The notes beneath the pieces were generated by a model. That model had not been told where the DNA came from and made no database searches. It saw nothing but the letters and a program-made list of their open reading frames with translations. A DNA stretch of 64,000 nt, from contig NZ_JAMFTH010000001.1 in assembly GCF_024195295.1 (NCBI RefSeq), positions 434,001 to 498,000 of the forward strand, in the 5' to 3' direction. A program made the position numbers and the translations under genes. Of the stretch, positions 18,592 to 26,819 are shown piece by piece (position 1 is the stretch's first letter; the number at the start of each line of letters is the position of its first letter). The stretch is from Gilvimarinus xylanilyticus (GTDB lineage Bacteria > Pseudomonadota > Gammaproteobacteria > Pseudomonadales > Cellvibrionaceae).

Positions 18592-20064
18592 ATGGAATGT
18601 AAACGTTTATTGTTAGTCGCCGCCTTAACCTTGGCAAGTGTACCGGCCTTGGGCCGCGATGCCGTCCCCCCGGGGCAAGTTCCGGCGCCGCAGTCGGCCG
18701 CTGATGTTCCCAAGCCAGTAGCCGGGGCCCCCGTCTCCAAAGAGTATGCCCAAGCCATTGGCCGCATGGCCTATATTTGGGGATGGCCTTTGGTGAATAT
18801 GCACAATCGTCAAACCTTGTTTGCCACCGCTCCGCATCCAGGCCTGTTGGGCGGGGTGTTACCGGTCGCGCCTCTCAATCACGTTAGCATGTTGTCGGAT
18901 TATCTGGCGCCCGAGCAGCGTTTTATTACCTCTCCTAACCAGGATGTCGTCTATGGCGCGGGTTTTCTCGAGTTAGATAAAGAGCCGGTAGTCATTCAGG
19001 TGCCGGATTTTGGCGACCGGTTTTGGGTGTATCAGATTGTCGACCAACGCTCCGACTCTTTTGCTGAAGTGGGTATCCAGTACGATACCGAGCCGGGCAT
19101 GTACTTGCTGGTGGGGCCGGATTGGGAGGGGAAAAAGCCCAAAGGTATTAACGCCGTGTTTCGCTCACAAACCAACTTAGGTGCGGTGTTTCCCCGTATT
19201 TTTATGGATGATACCGCTGAAGATCGCGAGGCTATTCAGCCGCTGATCGACCAGGTGTCAGCCTACCCCTTGTCCGAGTACACCGGCGAAATGAAAACCG
19301 TCGACTGGTCAGAGTCGCCCACTATTCCCAATCCCAATGAAGGTGGCGATGGTGAAACTCAGTGGGTTGTACCAGAGGAATTTTTTACGCTGTTGCCCGA
19401 GGTTATGGAAGAGACGCCCCCCTTACCCGGTGAGGAGGCACTTTACGCCAGCATTAAGTTTGTTTTAGAGGCGGCCCAGGACAACCCCGAGTTGCAGCAA
19501 GCTTTGCAAGAGGTGGCAGTCGCCACTGAGCAAGACGTTATTCAGCCCATGTTCGAATTCCGCAACAACGGGGTTGATGCCGGCAATGGCTGGCGCACGC
19601 AGAAAAACGCGGCGCGTTTCGGATTTGGTTATTTTCAACGTACCGCTACGGCTAAGGGCAATATGTTCTCCAACGTGCCCGAAGAAACCATGTATTTTGG
19701 TGCCGATTTTGACAGCGCCGGTGAGCGTTTACATGGCAAGGAAAAATACACGGTCACCTTCCCGGCAGGAGAGCTGCCTCCGGTGGACGGCTTCTGGTCG
19801 CTTACCCTGTACAACAAACAGCACTTTTTCTACCCCAATGAACTGGATCGTTACTCACTGGGTACCAAGAACAAGTCGCTGGTAAAAAATGACGACGGAA
19901 GCTTGACGCTGTATGTGCAAAACAAAAATCCGGGCGGCGCTAAAGAGGCCAACTGGCTACCCGCGCCCAAGGATGACTTCTCTTTGTATATTCGCGCCTA
20001 TTGGCCCCAAGAGGCGATTCCGAATGGCACTTGGGTTCCGCCAACCATTGAGCAGGTAGATTAA
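18592..20064 (+). CDS. DUF1254/DUF1214 secreted protein
   Basis: The product has 490 residues from the ATG at 18592, chosen because GGAGA stands 7 bases before it and the N-terminus is then a signal peptide (MECKRLLLVAALTLASVPAL). DUF1254 (about residues 45-180, including MAYIWGWPLVNMHNRQTLF and SPNQDVVYGAGFLEL) is followed by a C-terminal DUF1214 (DGFWSLTLYNKQHFFYPN onward). The family is exported and widespread but has no established reaction. It precedes a large multihaem cytochrome on the same strand, 230 bases away. A functional link is only suggested by proximity. Confidence 0.8.
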   Translation: MECKRLLLVAALTLASVPALGRDAVPPGQVPAPQSAADVPKPVAGAPVSKEYAQAIGRMAYIWGWPLVNMHNRQTLFATAPHPGLLGGVLPVAPLNHVSMLSDYLAPEQRFITSPNQDVVYGAGFLELDKEPVVIQVPDFGDRFWVYQIVDQRSDSFAEVGIQYDTEPGMYLLVGPDWEGKKPKGINAVFRSQTNLGAVFPRIFMDDTAEDREAIQPLIDQVSAYPLSEYTGEMKTVDWSESPTIPNPNEGGDGETQWVVPEEFFTLLPEVMEETPPLPGEEALYASIKFVLEAAQDNPELQQALQEVAVATEQDVIQPMFEFRNNGVDAGNGWRTQKNAARFGFGYFQRTATAKGNMFSNVPEETMYFGADFDSAGERLHGKEKYTVTFPAGELPPVDGFWSLTLYNKQHFFYPNELDRYSLGTKNKSLVKNDDGSLTLYVQNKNPGGAKEANWLPAPKDDFSLYIRAYWPQEAIPNGTWVPPTIEQVD

Positions 20065-20072
20065 TCGACTGC

Positions 20073-20105
20073 TACAACTGTCGCCCGCTTTGCGGGTGAC
20101 AGTGG
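20073..20105 (+). other. Stem-loop after the DUF1254 gene
   Basis: CTGTCGCCCGC pairs with GCGGGTGACAG around a TTT loop (about 20079-20103) just after the stop. There is no T-run, so termination is uncertain. Confidence 0.45.
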
Positions 20106-20296
20106 CGTACTCTTGTGGCGCTAACTCAGCCAGTGCCCCCATTTATCTGGCTCAATCATCTATCCGCCTTGTATATCCGTCCCCTGAATTACACGCGATT
20201 ACACCTTCAGGTATTTAGTTTTCTTATCGATTACACTCTGTGAGTCTCTGTTTAGGATAACGCGGGCTTTTGGCTCGATAACAAGGAGTCGCGGTG

Positions 20297-23200
20297 ATGC
20301 GTAATCGTTTTCTTTTCCATGTTTTGGCCGCATGGCTTTACTTGCCACTGTCGGTCAGTGCATCTCAAAGCGCCGGCCGCGAGGCGTTAGCGGTGGATTT
20401 GAACTCACTTGAATGCGCGCAATCGACATCTTCGCCTGACTTGCCTTTGCCCAGTTCGCTGCCGCTAGTGGACTATGAAAAAACGCTCTATTCCTGGATT
20501 ATCGATCGCCAATACGCCGATTTAGGCTGGTGCCACGATAAAGAAGTGCGAGATACCGGACCTTTTATCAATGGTCAGTATCACGGTACCCACCCCGCGG
20601 TACTTATCTATTACTCCCCCGAAATGATGCGCTGGCTGTTAAAGCGCAAGAAAGGTGTCGTCGGTCCCATACCCGACGGCGCGATTATTATTAAAGAAAT
20701 GTATGGTGCACCGGCGCAAATTTATCGCGATATTCGCAGGCTTAAAAGTGCCGAGGAATACGAAACCCTGCGCTTGCAGCAGCTATCGGACTGGACGGTA
20801 ATGGTGAAAGACGCCAGCGCCTCCCACGATGGTTGGTTTTGGGGCAGTGTGTCGGCGCCCACCATGGTTGATGGCAAGCTGCAAACCAAAACCGAGGCGA
20901 TTGAGGCCCAACTGGATACCCAGGCAAACAACAATAGGGAAAACTCCTATGTCGCCAACAACGGGGTTCGCTTGTCGGGTTTTGGGATGCCCTGTCTGCG
21001 GTGTCATTCCTCCGCCGAAAGTGAATTAACCTTTGCCAGTCTGCGCAATATTAAGGGGTTTGAAGCACAGGGCGATCCTCTGCGTTTTCTGGACGATAAC
21101 TCCTGGCGTACCGCCAGTCATTTCTCCCAATACCCTTTGTCTTTACTGCTGCAAGACCCTAAGCTTAAAGCGATATTCGATATTCCGCTGGAGCAGCTGC
21201 CCTGGGCTACGCAACAAAGCGTCAGACGTGCGCGGGTGAATGCCTCGTTTAACGAGCATGATCGCGATGCGCTGCTGGATGAGAACGAGTATGCCGAGCT
21301 TACGGCACAGTCCAAAAAAATCCCCGCAAATTATATAAACCAAGCGTTTCTTAAAACCTTTCCCCAGATTCCCGCGTTAAAAGCCTCAGAGGTCAAAAAA
21401 TTCCCTCAGCAATGGCTGGATCATGTGGTGCAGAAAACCGGCGAGCCGCAAGCGTATGTTACCTCGGATAACTGCATTGGCTGTCACGGCGGTTTAAGTG
21501 CCGATACTTTCGGAACCGAAATGTTTGTCGTCACCGGCCCCGACTATGGCGATGGTTTTGATTTGTCCGAGTATGGCGAATGGCGCTACTCGCCCATGGG
21601 CTTGGCAGGGCGCGATCCGATTTTTCACGCCCAGCTGGAAAGTGAAATGGCGATTTTGCGAAACGATGCTAAAAATCCGGATGCGTCGGGGTTAAAAGGA
21701 CCTTTAAAGGAAACCCAGCAGGCGGTGACCAATACCTGCTTAAGTTGCCACGGCGCCATGGGGCAGCGCCAGTTAAGTTTGGATGCCGAGCAAAATCCGC
21801 ACTTGGATCAAAATTTTAATACTGATTATTTTTATTATACCGAGCAGCTCTCTTCGGATGAAAAGCAAGGCGCAAAGGAAAAGCAATACCATCAATATGG
21901 CGCCCTTGCTCGCGAGGGCATCAGCTGTATGGTGTGTCATCGTATTCAAGAGCCAGACGCCAAGGCGGTGGCTAACTGGGCGCCACCGTCTGGCTGGGTG
22001 AATACGGAAACACCCGATAAAGAACTGGCGTATTTACTCTTTCATAACTCCACCGGGCGCTTTGACAGTGCCGAGCCGGGTAACATTTACGGCCCCTACG
22101 ATGTGGCGCAAAAACCCATGGAGCACGCGCTTAATCTGACGCCCAGCCATAGCGATTTTATTAAACGCTCGGAGCTGTGCGGAACCTGTCACACCATCAA
22201 TTTACCCAATATCGGCTCGACGGACACGAGCTTACCGGTTTTGCAGGCCGCCGAAACCAACCCGGCGTTTTCTGAGTATCCGCATTCGATTGAACAGGCG
22301 ACTTTTTTAGAGTGGCAGAACAGCGCCTTTGCCCGGGGCGATACCGCGCAAAGTTGCCAAGACTGTCATATGCCTTCTAATTTTGTCAGCGAAAGCGACA
22401 AGATAAACATTGATCAACTGATCAGTAAAATCGCCACCATTGAAGATAATAGCTACCCGGATGCCGACCACGGCCTGGCGAACAGCGAGCTGAAAGTGCC
22501 CTTGCGTGAAGAGTACAAGCGTCATACCCATGTGGGGCTCAACGCCTTTTTGCTGACTATGTTTAAACAGTTTCAGCCCATGCTGGGTGTAGCCCCCCAA
22601 AGCTATATGACCAGTGCGTCGAATCAGGGGATTGATCTCGCGCTGGCGAGTATGAAGCGCCAGGCGCGCGATGATACTGTGGCCATGAGTGTTGATCAGT
22701 TGACATTTGACGGCGACACTCTGGTGGTGGATGTGACGGCCAGAAATAAAGTGGGACACCGCTTCCCGAGTGGAGTTGCCTTTCGTCGCGGCTTTATCGA
22801 GTTATTGGTCAAAGACGGCGATAACCTGGTGTGGAGTTCGGGGCGCACCAACGACGCCGGGGTCATTGTTGATCACTCCGGTAAACCCTTGCCTACCGAA
22901 TTTTTGCCTGAAGGGGAGTGCGGTTACTCGGGTAATAAACCCGCCGGATGTTACCAGCCACACCATCAGGTGATTACCAACGATAAACAGGTACAAATCT
23001 ACGAAGAGTTGAACCGCGATAAATCCCATCACTTTACCACCAGTTTTGTGCATCGCGTGCACATTGTAAAAGACAACCGTTTGCTCCCCGATGGTTGGCG
23101 AGCGTCATCCTACTTTAAGCCCCAAGGTGAGGTAATGACGCAGTTTATGGAGGCTACCGACCCACACTTTGTCGGCGATGACCCGGATTATCGCGATCAG

Positions 23201-23476
23201 GGGATGGGGTTTGTGGGCAAAGATTCGCTGCAATACCGCATTGACCTGCCGCAAGAGTATCGGGGTAAGCCCCTGAAGGTCGAGGCTACCATGTACTACC
23301 AAGCCATTCCGCCTTACTGGTTAAAACAGCGCTTTGATCTCGCGCCAGAGGGTGAAGCGACGCGACGTTTGCACTATCTGGCCAGTCGCTTAAACCTGGA
23401 CGGATCTATTCTGGCGCAGTGGAAATTTAAAATTAATACCGCGACGGCCACGCTAGCGCCTGTTAATGCGCATTAA
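20297..23476 (+). CDS. Large secreted hexahaem cytochrome c
   Basis: The product has 1,059 residues from ATG 20297 (a GTG lies just before it; AAGGAG is 9 bases upstream of the ATG). A signal peptide (MRNRFLFHVLAAWLYLPLSV) predicts periplasmic export, where CxxCH motifs acquire haem. Six are present, with first cysteines at about 233 (CLRCH), 393 (CIGCH), 481 (CLSCH), 544 (CMVCH), 628 (CGTCH) and 687 (CQDCH). The roughly 370-residue C-terminal part is haem-free and beta-rich (VGHRFPSGVAFRRGFIELLV). I do not recognise a characterised family; an electron-transfer or redox-enzyme role is likely from the haems. No haem-lyase or partner genes are nearby except the DUF1254 protein. Confidence 0.8.
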   Translation: MRNRFLFHVLAAWLYLPLSVSASQSAGREALAVDLNSLECAQSTSSPDLPLPSSLPLVDYEKTLYSWIIDRQYADLGWCHDKEVRDTGPFINGQYHGTHPAVLIYYSPEMMRWLLKRKKGVVGPIPDGAIIIKEMYGAPAQIYRDIRRLKSAEEYETLRLQQLSDWTVMVKDASASHDGWFWGSVSAPTMVDGKLQTKTEAIEAQLDTQANNNRENSYVANNGVRLSGFGMPCLRCHSSAESELTFASLRNIKGFEAQGDPLRFLDDNSWRTASHFSQYPLSLLLQDPKLKAIFDIPLEQLPWATQQSVRRARVNASFNEHDRDALLDENEYAELTAQSKKIPANYINQAFLKTFPQIPALKASEVKKFPQQWLDHVVQKTGEPQAYVTSDNCIGCHGGLSADTFGTEMFVVTGPDYGDGFDLSEYGEWRYSPMGLAGRDPIFHAQLESEMAILRNDAKNPDASGLKGPLKETQQAVTNTCLSCHGAMGQRQLSLDAEQNPHLDQNFNTDYFYYTEQLSSDEKQGAKEKQYHQYGALAREGISCMVCHRIQEPDAKAVANWAPPSGWVNTETPDKELAYLLFHNSTGRFDSAEPGNIYGPYDVAQKPMEHALNLTPSHSDFIKRSELCGTCHTINLPNIGSTDTSLPVLQAAETNPAFSEYPHSIEQATFLEWQNSAFARGDTAQSCQDCHMPSNFVSESDKINIDQLISKIATIEDNSYPDADHGLANSELKVPLREEYKRHTHVGLNAFLLTMFKQFQPMLGVAPQSYMTSASNQGIDLALASMKRQARDDTVAMSVDQLTFDGDTLVVDVTARNKVGHRFPSGVAFRRGFIELLVKDGDNLVWSSGRTNDAGVIVDHSGKPLPTEFLPEGECGYSGNKPAGCYQPHHQVITNDKQVQIYEELNRDKSHHFTTSFVHRVHIVKDNRLLPDGWRASSYFKPQGEVMTQFMEATDPHFVGDDPDYRDQGMGFVGKDSLQYRIDLPQEYRGKPLKVEATMYYQAIPPYWLKQRFDLAPEGEATRRLHYLASRLNLDGSILAQWKFKINTATATLAPVNAH

Positions 23477-23865
23477 ATGGTGGCGCCTGCCGAGCGCCGT
23501 GAGCTGTGGGAAAGTCGCTTTGCCAGTCCCGCCTGGTAGGTGGTGGCCGCCGAAACCGGAACTGAGATAGTGTGCTTCGCTTGTGTTTATCGAGCAGAGC
23601 ACCCGCAGTAGGGCGCCTATTTGGATAGTTTACATGTGAAAAGCGAAAACCCGAGGCGGGGCATTGGCGAGGTGTTACTGGGTGCTGAGTTTCGCCAATG
23701 ATATCTTCGAGCGTCTGTGCCTGCTGGTTAACCAAGACAGTCGGCAGGCGCAAGCCTTTTTACCTGTCGCAGGGTGCGCGTAATACTCATGCTAATGTCT
23801 GGAATGCACCCGACGGCAGCGGGGTACCCAATTATTGGTTGACCTGGAAAAGCCTAACAACCTAG
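23477..23865 (+). pseudogene. Decayed GNAT acetyltransferase
   Basis: No intact frame exists, but conceptual translation across three frames gives a recognisable GNAT fold. The first part (ATG 23477) reads LWESRFASPAW, stop, VVAAETGTEIVCFACVYRAE, stop, then GAYLDSLHVKSENPRRGIGEVLLGAEF; the PRRGIG segment is the acetyl-CoA-binding (R/Q)xxGxG motif. A shift near 23690-23700 continues as FANDIFERLCLLVNQDSRQA, and a further shift in a T-run near 23757 gives AFYLSQGARNTHANVWNAPD and NYWLTWKSL, ending at 23865. At least two in-frame stops and two frameshifts show that it is inactive. It begins 1 base after the cytochrome stop. Confidence 0.75.
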
Positions 23866-23934
23866 GACGACCTCTCCGGTCTTACTGCCGCCCGAACCGA
23901 TGCCAGTGTGCTTTGAACAAAGCTGTAGTGCCTA

Positions 23935-23961
23935 TCCGAGAAATTAGGCGAATTTCTCGGA
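23935..23961. other. Perfect inverted repeat after gntR-1
   Basis: TCCGAGAAATT and AATTTCTCGGA pair over 11 bp around AGGCG, 8 bases beyond the gntR-1 stop (minus strand). There is no T-run; it could still end or protect the gntR-1 transcript. Confidence 0.5.
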
Positions 23962-23968
23962 CAGAACA

Positions 23969-24745
23969 CTAGTCGGTCGCGTACTGGATTCGATCCAGCG
24001 AGAAACGCTCGCGACGCGCGTGTAGCTGACGTTGAATTTCCTCTACAGCGCGAGCCTCGGTAGTGGCGTGGAGTGCATCGAGAGACCGAGAGAAGTGATT
24101 GCGCATGGCCAGTCGCGCGGCATGGGCATCATGTGCCTTGAGGGCGTCAAGTATCGCTTGGTGCTCGGCAATCCGGCGCGCGCCATCGGTCTTACAGACG
24201 GATTGGTGAGCCATTTTGATTTCAGGTAAATTGGCCTGTATATCCCACAGGTGCTGAATGATATTGATCAGCGGCCGGTTCTGGGTCGACTCGGCAATAA
24301 CGGCGTGAAATTTTCGGTCGGCCACCTCTGAGGTTAAATCCCCTTGGTCGTTTTCCCGGATCATCTCGTTTAGGGCCGCTTCCAGCTCTTCCAGCTGGGA
24401 TTCGTTAATAGTTGAAGCCGCTAGCGCGGCGGCTTGAGACTCGACCAACACACGAGCTTCGGTAATCTCAAACGGGCTGTAGTCTCGGGGGTTGTCGTTA
24501 GTCGCTTTAAACGCCTTGAGTGCGTAGACACCCGAGCCGGTCTGGACATCTACCCGTCCCATTACCTCGAGGGCAATAATCGCTTCGCGTATCGTCGGAC
24601 GACTCACTCCATAGCGCTCAGAAAGTTCGCGTTCGGGGGGCAGTCGGGCGCCTGCGGGGAATTCTCCCGAATCTAAGGCCGCCAGCATTTTTTGGGCAAC
24701 CTTGCGGTAGGTGCGTCGATTTCCGTTGCCACTGGTAGTGCTCAT
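23969..24745 (-). CDS. FadR-subfamily GntR transcriptional regulator (copy 1)
   Basis: The protein has 258 residues. The N-terminal winged helix (about 12-78) contains PPERELSERYGVSRPTIREA, and the C-terminal FCD ligand domain (about 95-240) shows metal-type ligands DRKFHAVIA and HQAIL...NHFSRSLDALH. FCD regulators of this kind (UxuR, ExuR, KdgR-like) respond to sugar acids. It is nearly identical in the DNA-binding helix to the second copy at 28230-29018. A shared 23-bp motif lies upstream of both, suggesting auto- or cross-regulation. By position it is the candidate regulator of the alginate genes, with KDG or a related uronate as inferred ligand. Confidence 0.85.
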   Translation of the reverse strand: MSTTSGNGNRRTYRKVAQKMLAALDSGEFPAGARLPPERELSERYGVSRPTIREAIIALEVMGRVDVQTGSGVYALKAFKATNDNPRDYSPFEITEARVLVESQAAALAASTINESQLEELEAALNEMIRENDQGDLTSEVADRKFHAVIAESTQNRPLINIIQHLWDIQANLPEIKMAHQSVCKTDGARRIAEHQAILDALKAHDAHAARLAMRNHFSRSLDALHATTEARAVEEIQRQLHARRERFSLDRIQYATD

Positions 24746-24815
24746 GAATGGATCTCCAACCGAACTGTTATTTAAGTGTTATTTCTATGTAACCGATATT
24801 AACACGAAATTGTAG

Positions 24816-24838
24816 ATTGGTAATACAGGTTGGTTGAC
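24816..24838 (+). promoter_or_regulatory. Candidate regulon operator 1 (gntR-1 upstream)
   Basis: ATTGGTAATACAGG followed by TTGGTTGAC: two (T)TGGT half-sites 13 bp apart. It matches the gntR-2 upstream site at 29088-29110 in 19 of 23 positions. On the minus strand it overlaps the spacer of a TACAAT -10 element that could serve gntR-1. Confidence 0.6.
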
Positions 24839-24870
24839 GGTGAAAAATCATTGGAGGTGAACGTATACTC

Positions 24871-24891
24871 AGGTATTCCTTTTGGTTGACA
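24871..24891 (+). promoter_or_regulatory. Candidate regulon operator/promoter 2
   Basis: AGGTATTCCTTTTGGTTGAC followed by A: GGT half-sites 12 bp apart, the second merging with a TTGACA -35 box. It closely resembles the minus-strand site at 51392-51411. It is one of three motif copies between gntR-1 and the dehydrogenase gene. Confidence 0.5.
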
Positions 24892-25435
24892 CTGTTTTAG
24901 CCCTAATTATGGACTCACGGGAATCTAAAGTGCCGGTTAACCTATTGATATCTATAGGGTAATTTCGGGGTCTTATATGGCCTTCGTTGGGTCCCGGTCC
25001 CAGGTTTGAGTATGAATCAAGTAATGGTTCAGCGTCACAGCTTTAAAGTTGTAATAATAATTGGTTGACACTTTTGTTGTACGGCTGCTAATCTTCGTTC
25101 AACCGTTGGTACTTGCCTAGTGGATGGCTGCGGCAGTGTATTTTCTAGCATTGATCTCGGCCGAAGCTCTCAGGGCTGCTCGTTAGATTTCATTTAGAAC
25201 CGGCAGTGTCAGCGTTTGTTTGGGTGTTAGGCATAATAAATAGAATGTTACGTGTTTAGTTCTTGGTTTATTTTCCTTATGTCCGACGCATGCCCTGCAG
25301 TTACCAGTCTTCGTGTCTGGGCGAAGAATCAATGCGTGTTATCTGTAGCCTATCGGTAGGGCTAGATTGTTGAATTTTTATGGTAAGTAGGCGCTGGTTT
25401 GCGCCAGGCGTTTAACAAATATTTAGGAGTCAGAT
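24892..25435. other. Intergenic leader region before the dehydrogenase
   Basis: Apart from the motif at 25047-25094, the region holds no convincing gene. A short stem (GGCGC/GCGCC) sits close to the ribosome site TTAGGAG at about 25421-25427. Confidence 0.5.
25047..25094 (+). promoter_or_regulatory. Candidate promoter of the dehydrogenase gene (regulon site 3)
   Basis: AGTTGTAATAATAATTGG runs into TTGACA (25065-25070); 18 bases later is TAATCT (25089-25094) as the -10 box. It differs from the PL6 promoter site by 3 of 23 positions. The gene begins about 340 bases downstream, leaving a long leader in which no terminator was found. Confidence 0.6.
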
Positions 25436-26314
25436 ATGACACAACCTGTCATCGGATTTATCGGCCTTGGCCTTATGGGCGGCAACATGGTCGAAAACCT
25501 ACAGAAAAAAGGTCATGAGCCTGTAGTAATGGATTTAAACCAAGAGGCCGTTGATGTGGTTTTGGCGCGCGGTGCAAAGCAAGCCAAAACGGCAAAAGAG
25601 TTGGCCGAGGCGAGTGACATTGTGATGTTGTGCCTTACCACCTCCGAGGTGGTGGAAAAACTGGTTTATGGCGATGACGGTATTTTGGCCGGTATTAAAG
25701 AAGGTGCGGTGCTGGTCGATTTTGGCACTTCAATCCCGGCGTCTACTCGAAAAATTGGCGCTGATCTGGCCAAAAAAGGTGCGGGTATGGTCGATGCGCC
25801 TTTGGGGCGCACGCCTGCGCACGCCAAAGACGGTCTGCTCAACATCATGGCTTCGGGTGATAAGGAAACCTTTGAAAAGGTCAAGCCTGTGTTGGAGCAA
25901 CAGGGTGAAAACGTTTTCTACTTGGGTGACTTGGGTGCTGGCCACACGACTAAGTTGATTAATAACTTTATGGGGATGACCACAGTTTGTGCCATGTCTC
26001 AGGCTTTTGCCGTCGCCGATCGCGCGGGCGTTGATCGTCAGCAGTTGTACGATATTATGTCCACTGGCCCCTCTGCATCACCGTTTATGAACTTTTGTAA
26101 AAACTATGCCGTAGACGGTGTGAGTGATTTGGGCTTCTCTATTGCCAATGCCAATAAAGATCTTGGCTATTTCCTGGAAATGGTTAAAGACCTGGACACT
26201 AAAGCGCCTATTGCTGAGGGGACGTCAAGCGCTCTGCAGGCGGCCTTTGATGCCGGTATGGGCAATGGCAATGTTCCCGAGATATTCGATTACTACCTTA
26301 AGCTAGAAAAGTAG
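25436..26314 (+). CDS. Beta-hydroxyacid dehydrogenase (3-hydroxyisobutyrate dehydrogenase family), candidate DEH or semialdehyde reductase
   Basis: The protein has 292 residues. The N-terminal Rossmann motif GFIGLGLMGGNMVENLQKKG, the substrate region DAPLGRTPAHAKDG and the catalytic-lysine helix GAGHTTKLINNFM identify the 3-HIBADH/tartronate-semialdehyde-reductase family; the lysine in TKLINN is the expected catalytic residue. In alginate-degrading bacteria, family members reduce the lyase end product DEH to 2-keto-3-deoxygluconate, so a role in this pathway is likely, but tartronate semialdehyde reduction is equally compatible with the sequence. It lies between the two regulator genes, behind a regulon-type promoter, and ends at a strong terminator. 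A separate SDR at 34400 is a second candidate for the same step. Confidence 0.82.
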   Translation: MTQPVIGFIGLGLMGGNMVENLQKKGHEPVVMDLNQEAVDVVLARGAKQAKTAKELAEASDIVMLCLTTSEVVEKLVYGDDGILAGIKEGAVLVDFGTSIPASTRKIGADLAKKGAGMVDAPLGRTPAHAKDGLLNIMASGDKETFEKVKPVLEQQGENVFYLGDLGAGHTTKLINNFMGMTTVCAMSQAFAVADRAGVDRQQLYDIMSTGPSASPFMNFCKNYAVDGVSDLGFSIANANKDLGYFLEMVKDLDTKAPIAEGTSSALQAAFDAGMGNGNVPEIFDYYLKLEK

Positions 26315-26328
26315 TTTACGTTTTCATT

Positions 26329-26368
26329 AAAAGCCGCGCTTTAACGTAAGTTAAAGCGCGGCTTTTTT
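26329..26368 (+). terminator. Intrinsic terminator after the dehydrogenase gene
   Basis: A 17-bp, nearly perfect stem (AAAAGCCGCGCTTTAAC with its complement) around GTAA, ending in six T. Confidence 0.95.
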
Positions 26369-26739
26369 GTGTTTGTGTGTTTCAGATTGTAGTCTTTAGT
26401 GGCTCTTTACTTCTTCCAGAACCTGCTCTGAAAAACGTTCTTATAAGCCTTTATTACAGGCATTTTAACGGTTGTTCTCTATGTCCGTGACTCGAGTCGG
26501 TTGAGAGGGGGTCGGCAAGCAGTGTAAGCAACCTGCGTTGCGGCTGCTTTGATCAAAAAAGCCTCATAATGCTTGTTGATTCGATGCGGTCTACGTTTGT
26601 TCGACCATATTCCCACGCTAGCTTTATGGGGCCGAGAGGCGCTCGCAACACCTTATCGTTCAGAAGCATTTTCGTCGGGCGAAGGGTGGGTTTGCGGTGT
26701 AGGCATAGGGACGGAGTCGCTAAATGTTACCTATCGTAT
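26369..26739. other. Intergenic, nothing recognisable
   Basis: About 370 bases between two terminators. Two short overlapping frames (26569-26812) have no ribosome site and no family resemblance. I see no gene, repeat or promoter here. Confidence 0.5.
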
Positions 26740-26779
26740 AAAAAAACGCTCGAGAGCAATGGCATGCTTCCCGAGCGTT
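26740..26779 (-). terminator. Intrinsic terminator of the MFS gene (minus strand)
   Basis: On the minus strand AACGCTCG (26779-26772) pairs with CGAGCGTT (26752-26745), followed by a run of T read from 26746 downwards. Confidence 0.75.
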
Positions 26780-26819
26780 CTAGTTGTCGCAGAGCCTTTT
26801 GATAAACTCTAGGGTGATT

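Noticed and set aside
26569-26812. Two overlapping short frames between the dehydrogenase terminator and the MFS gene
   Set aside because: No ribosome site, atypical composition and no family resemblance; they run into a minus-strand terminator.
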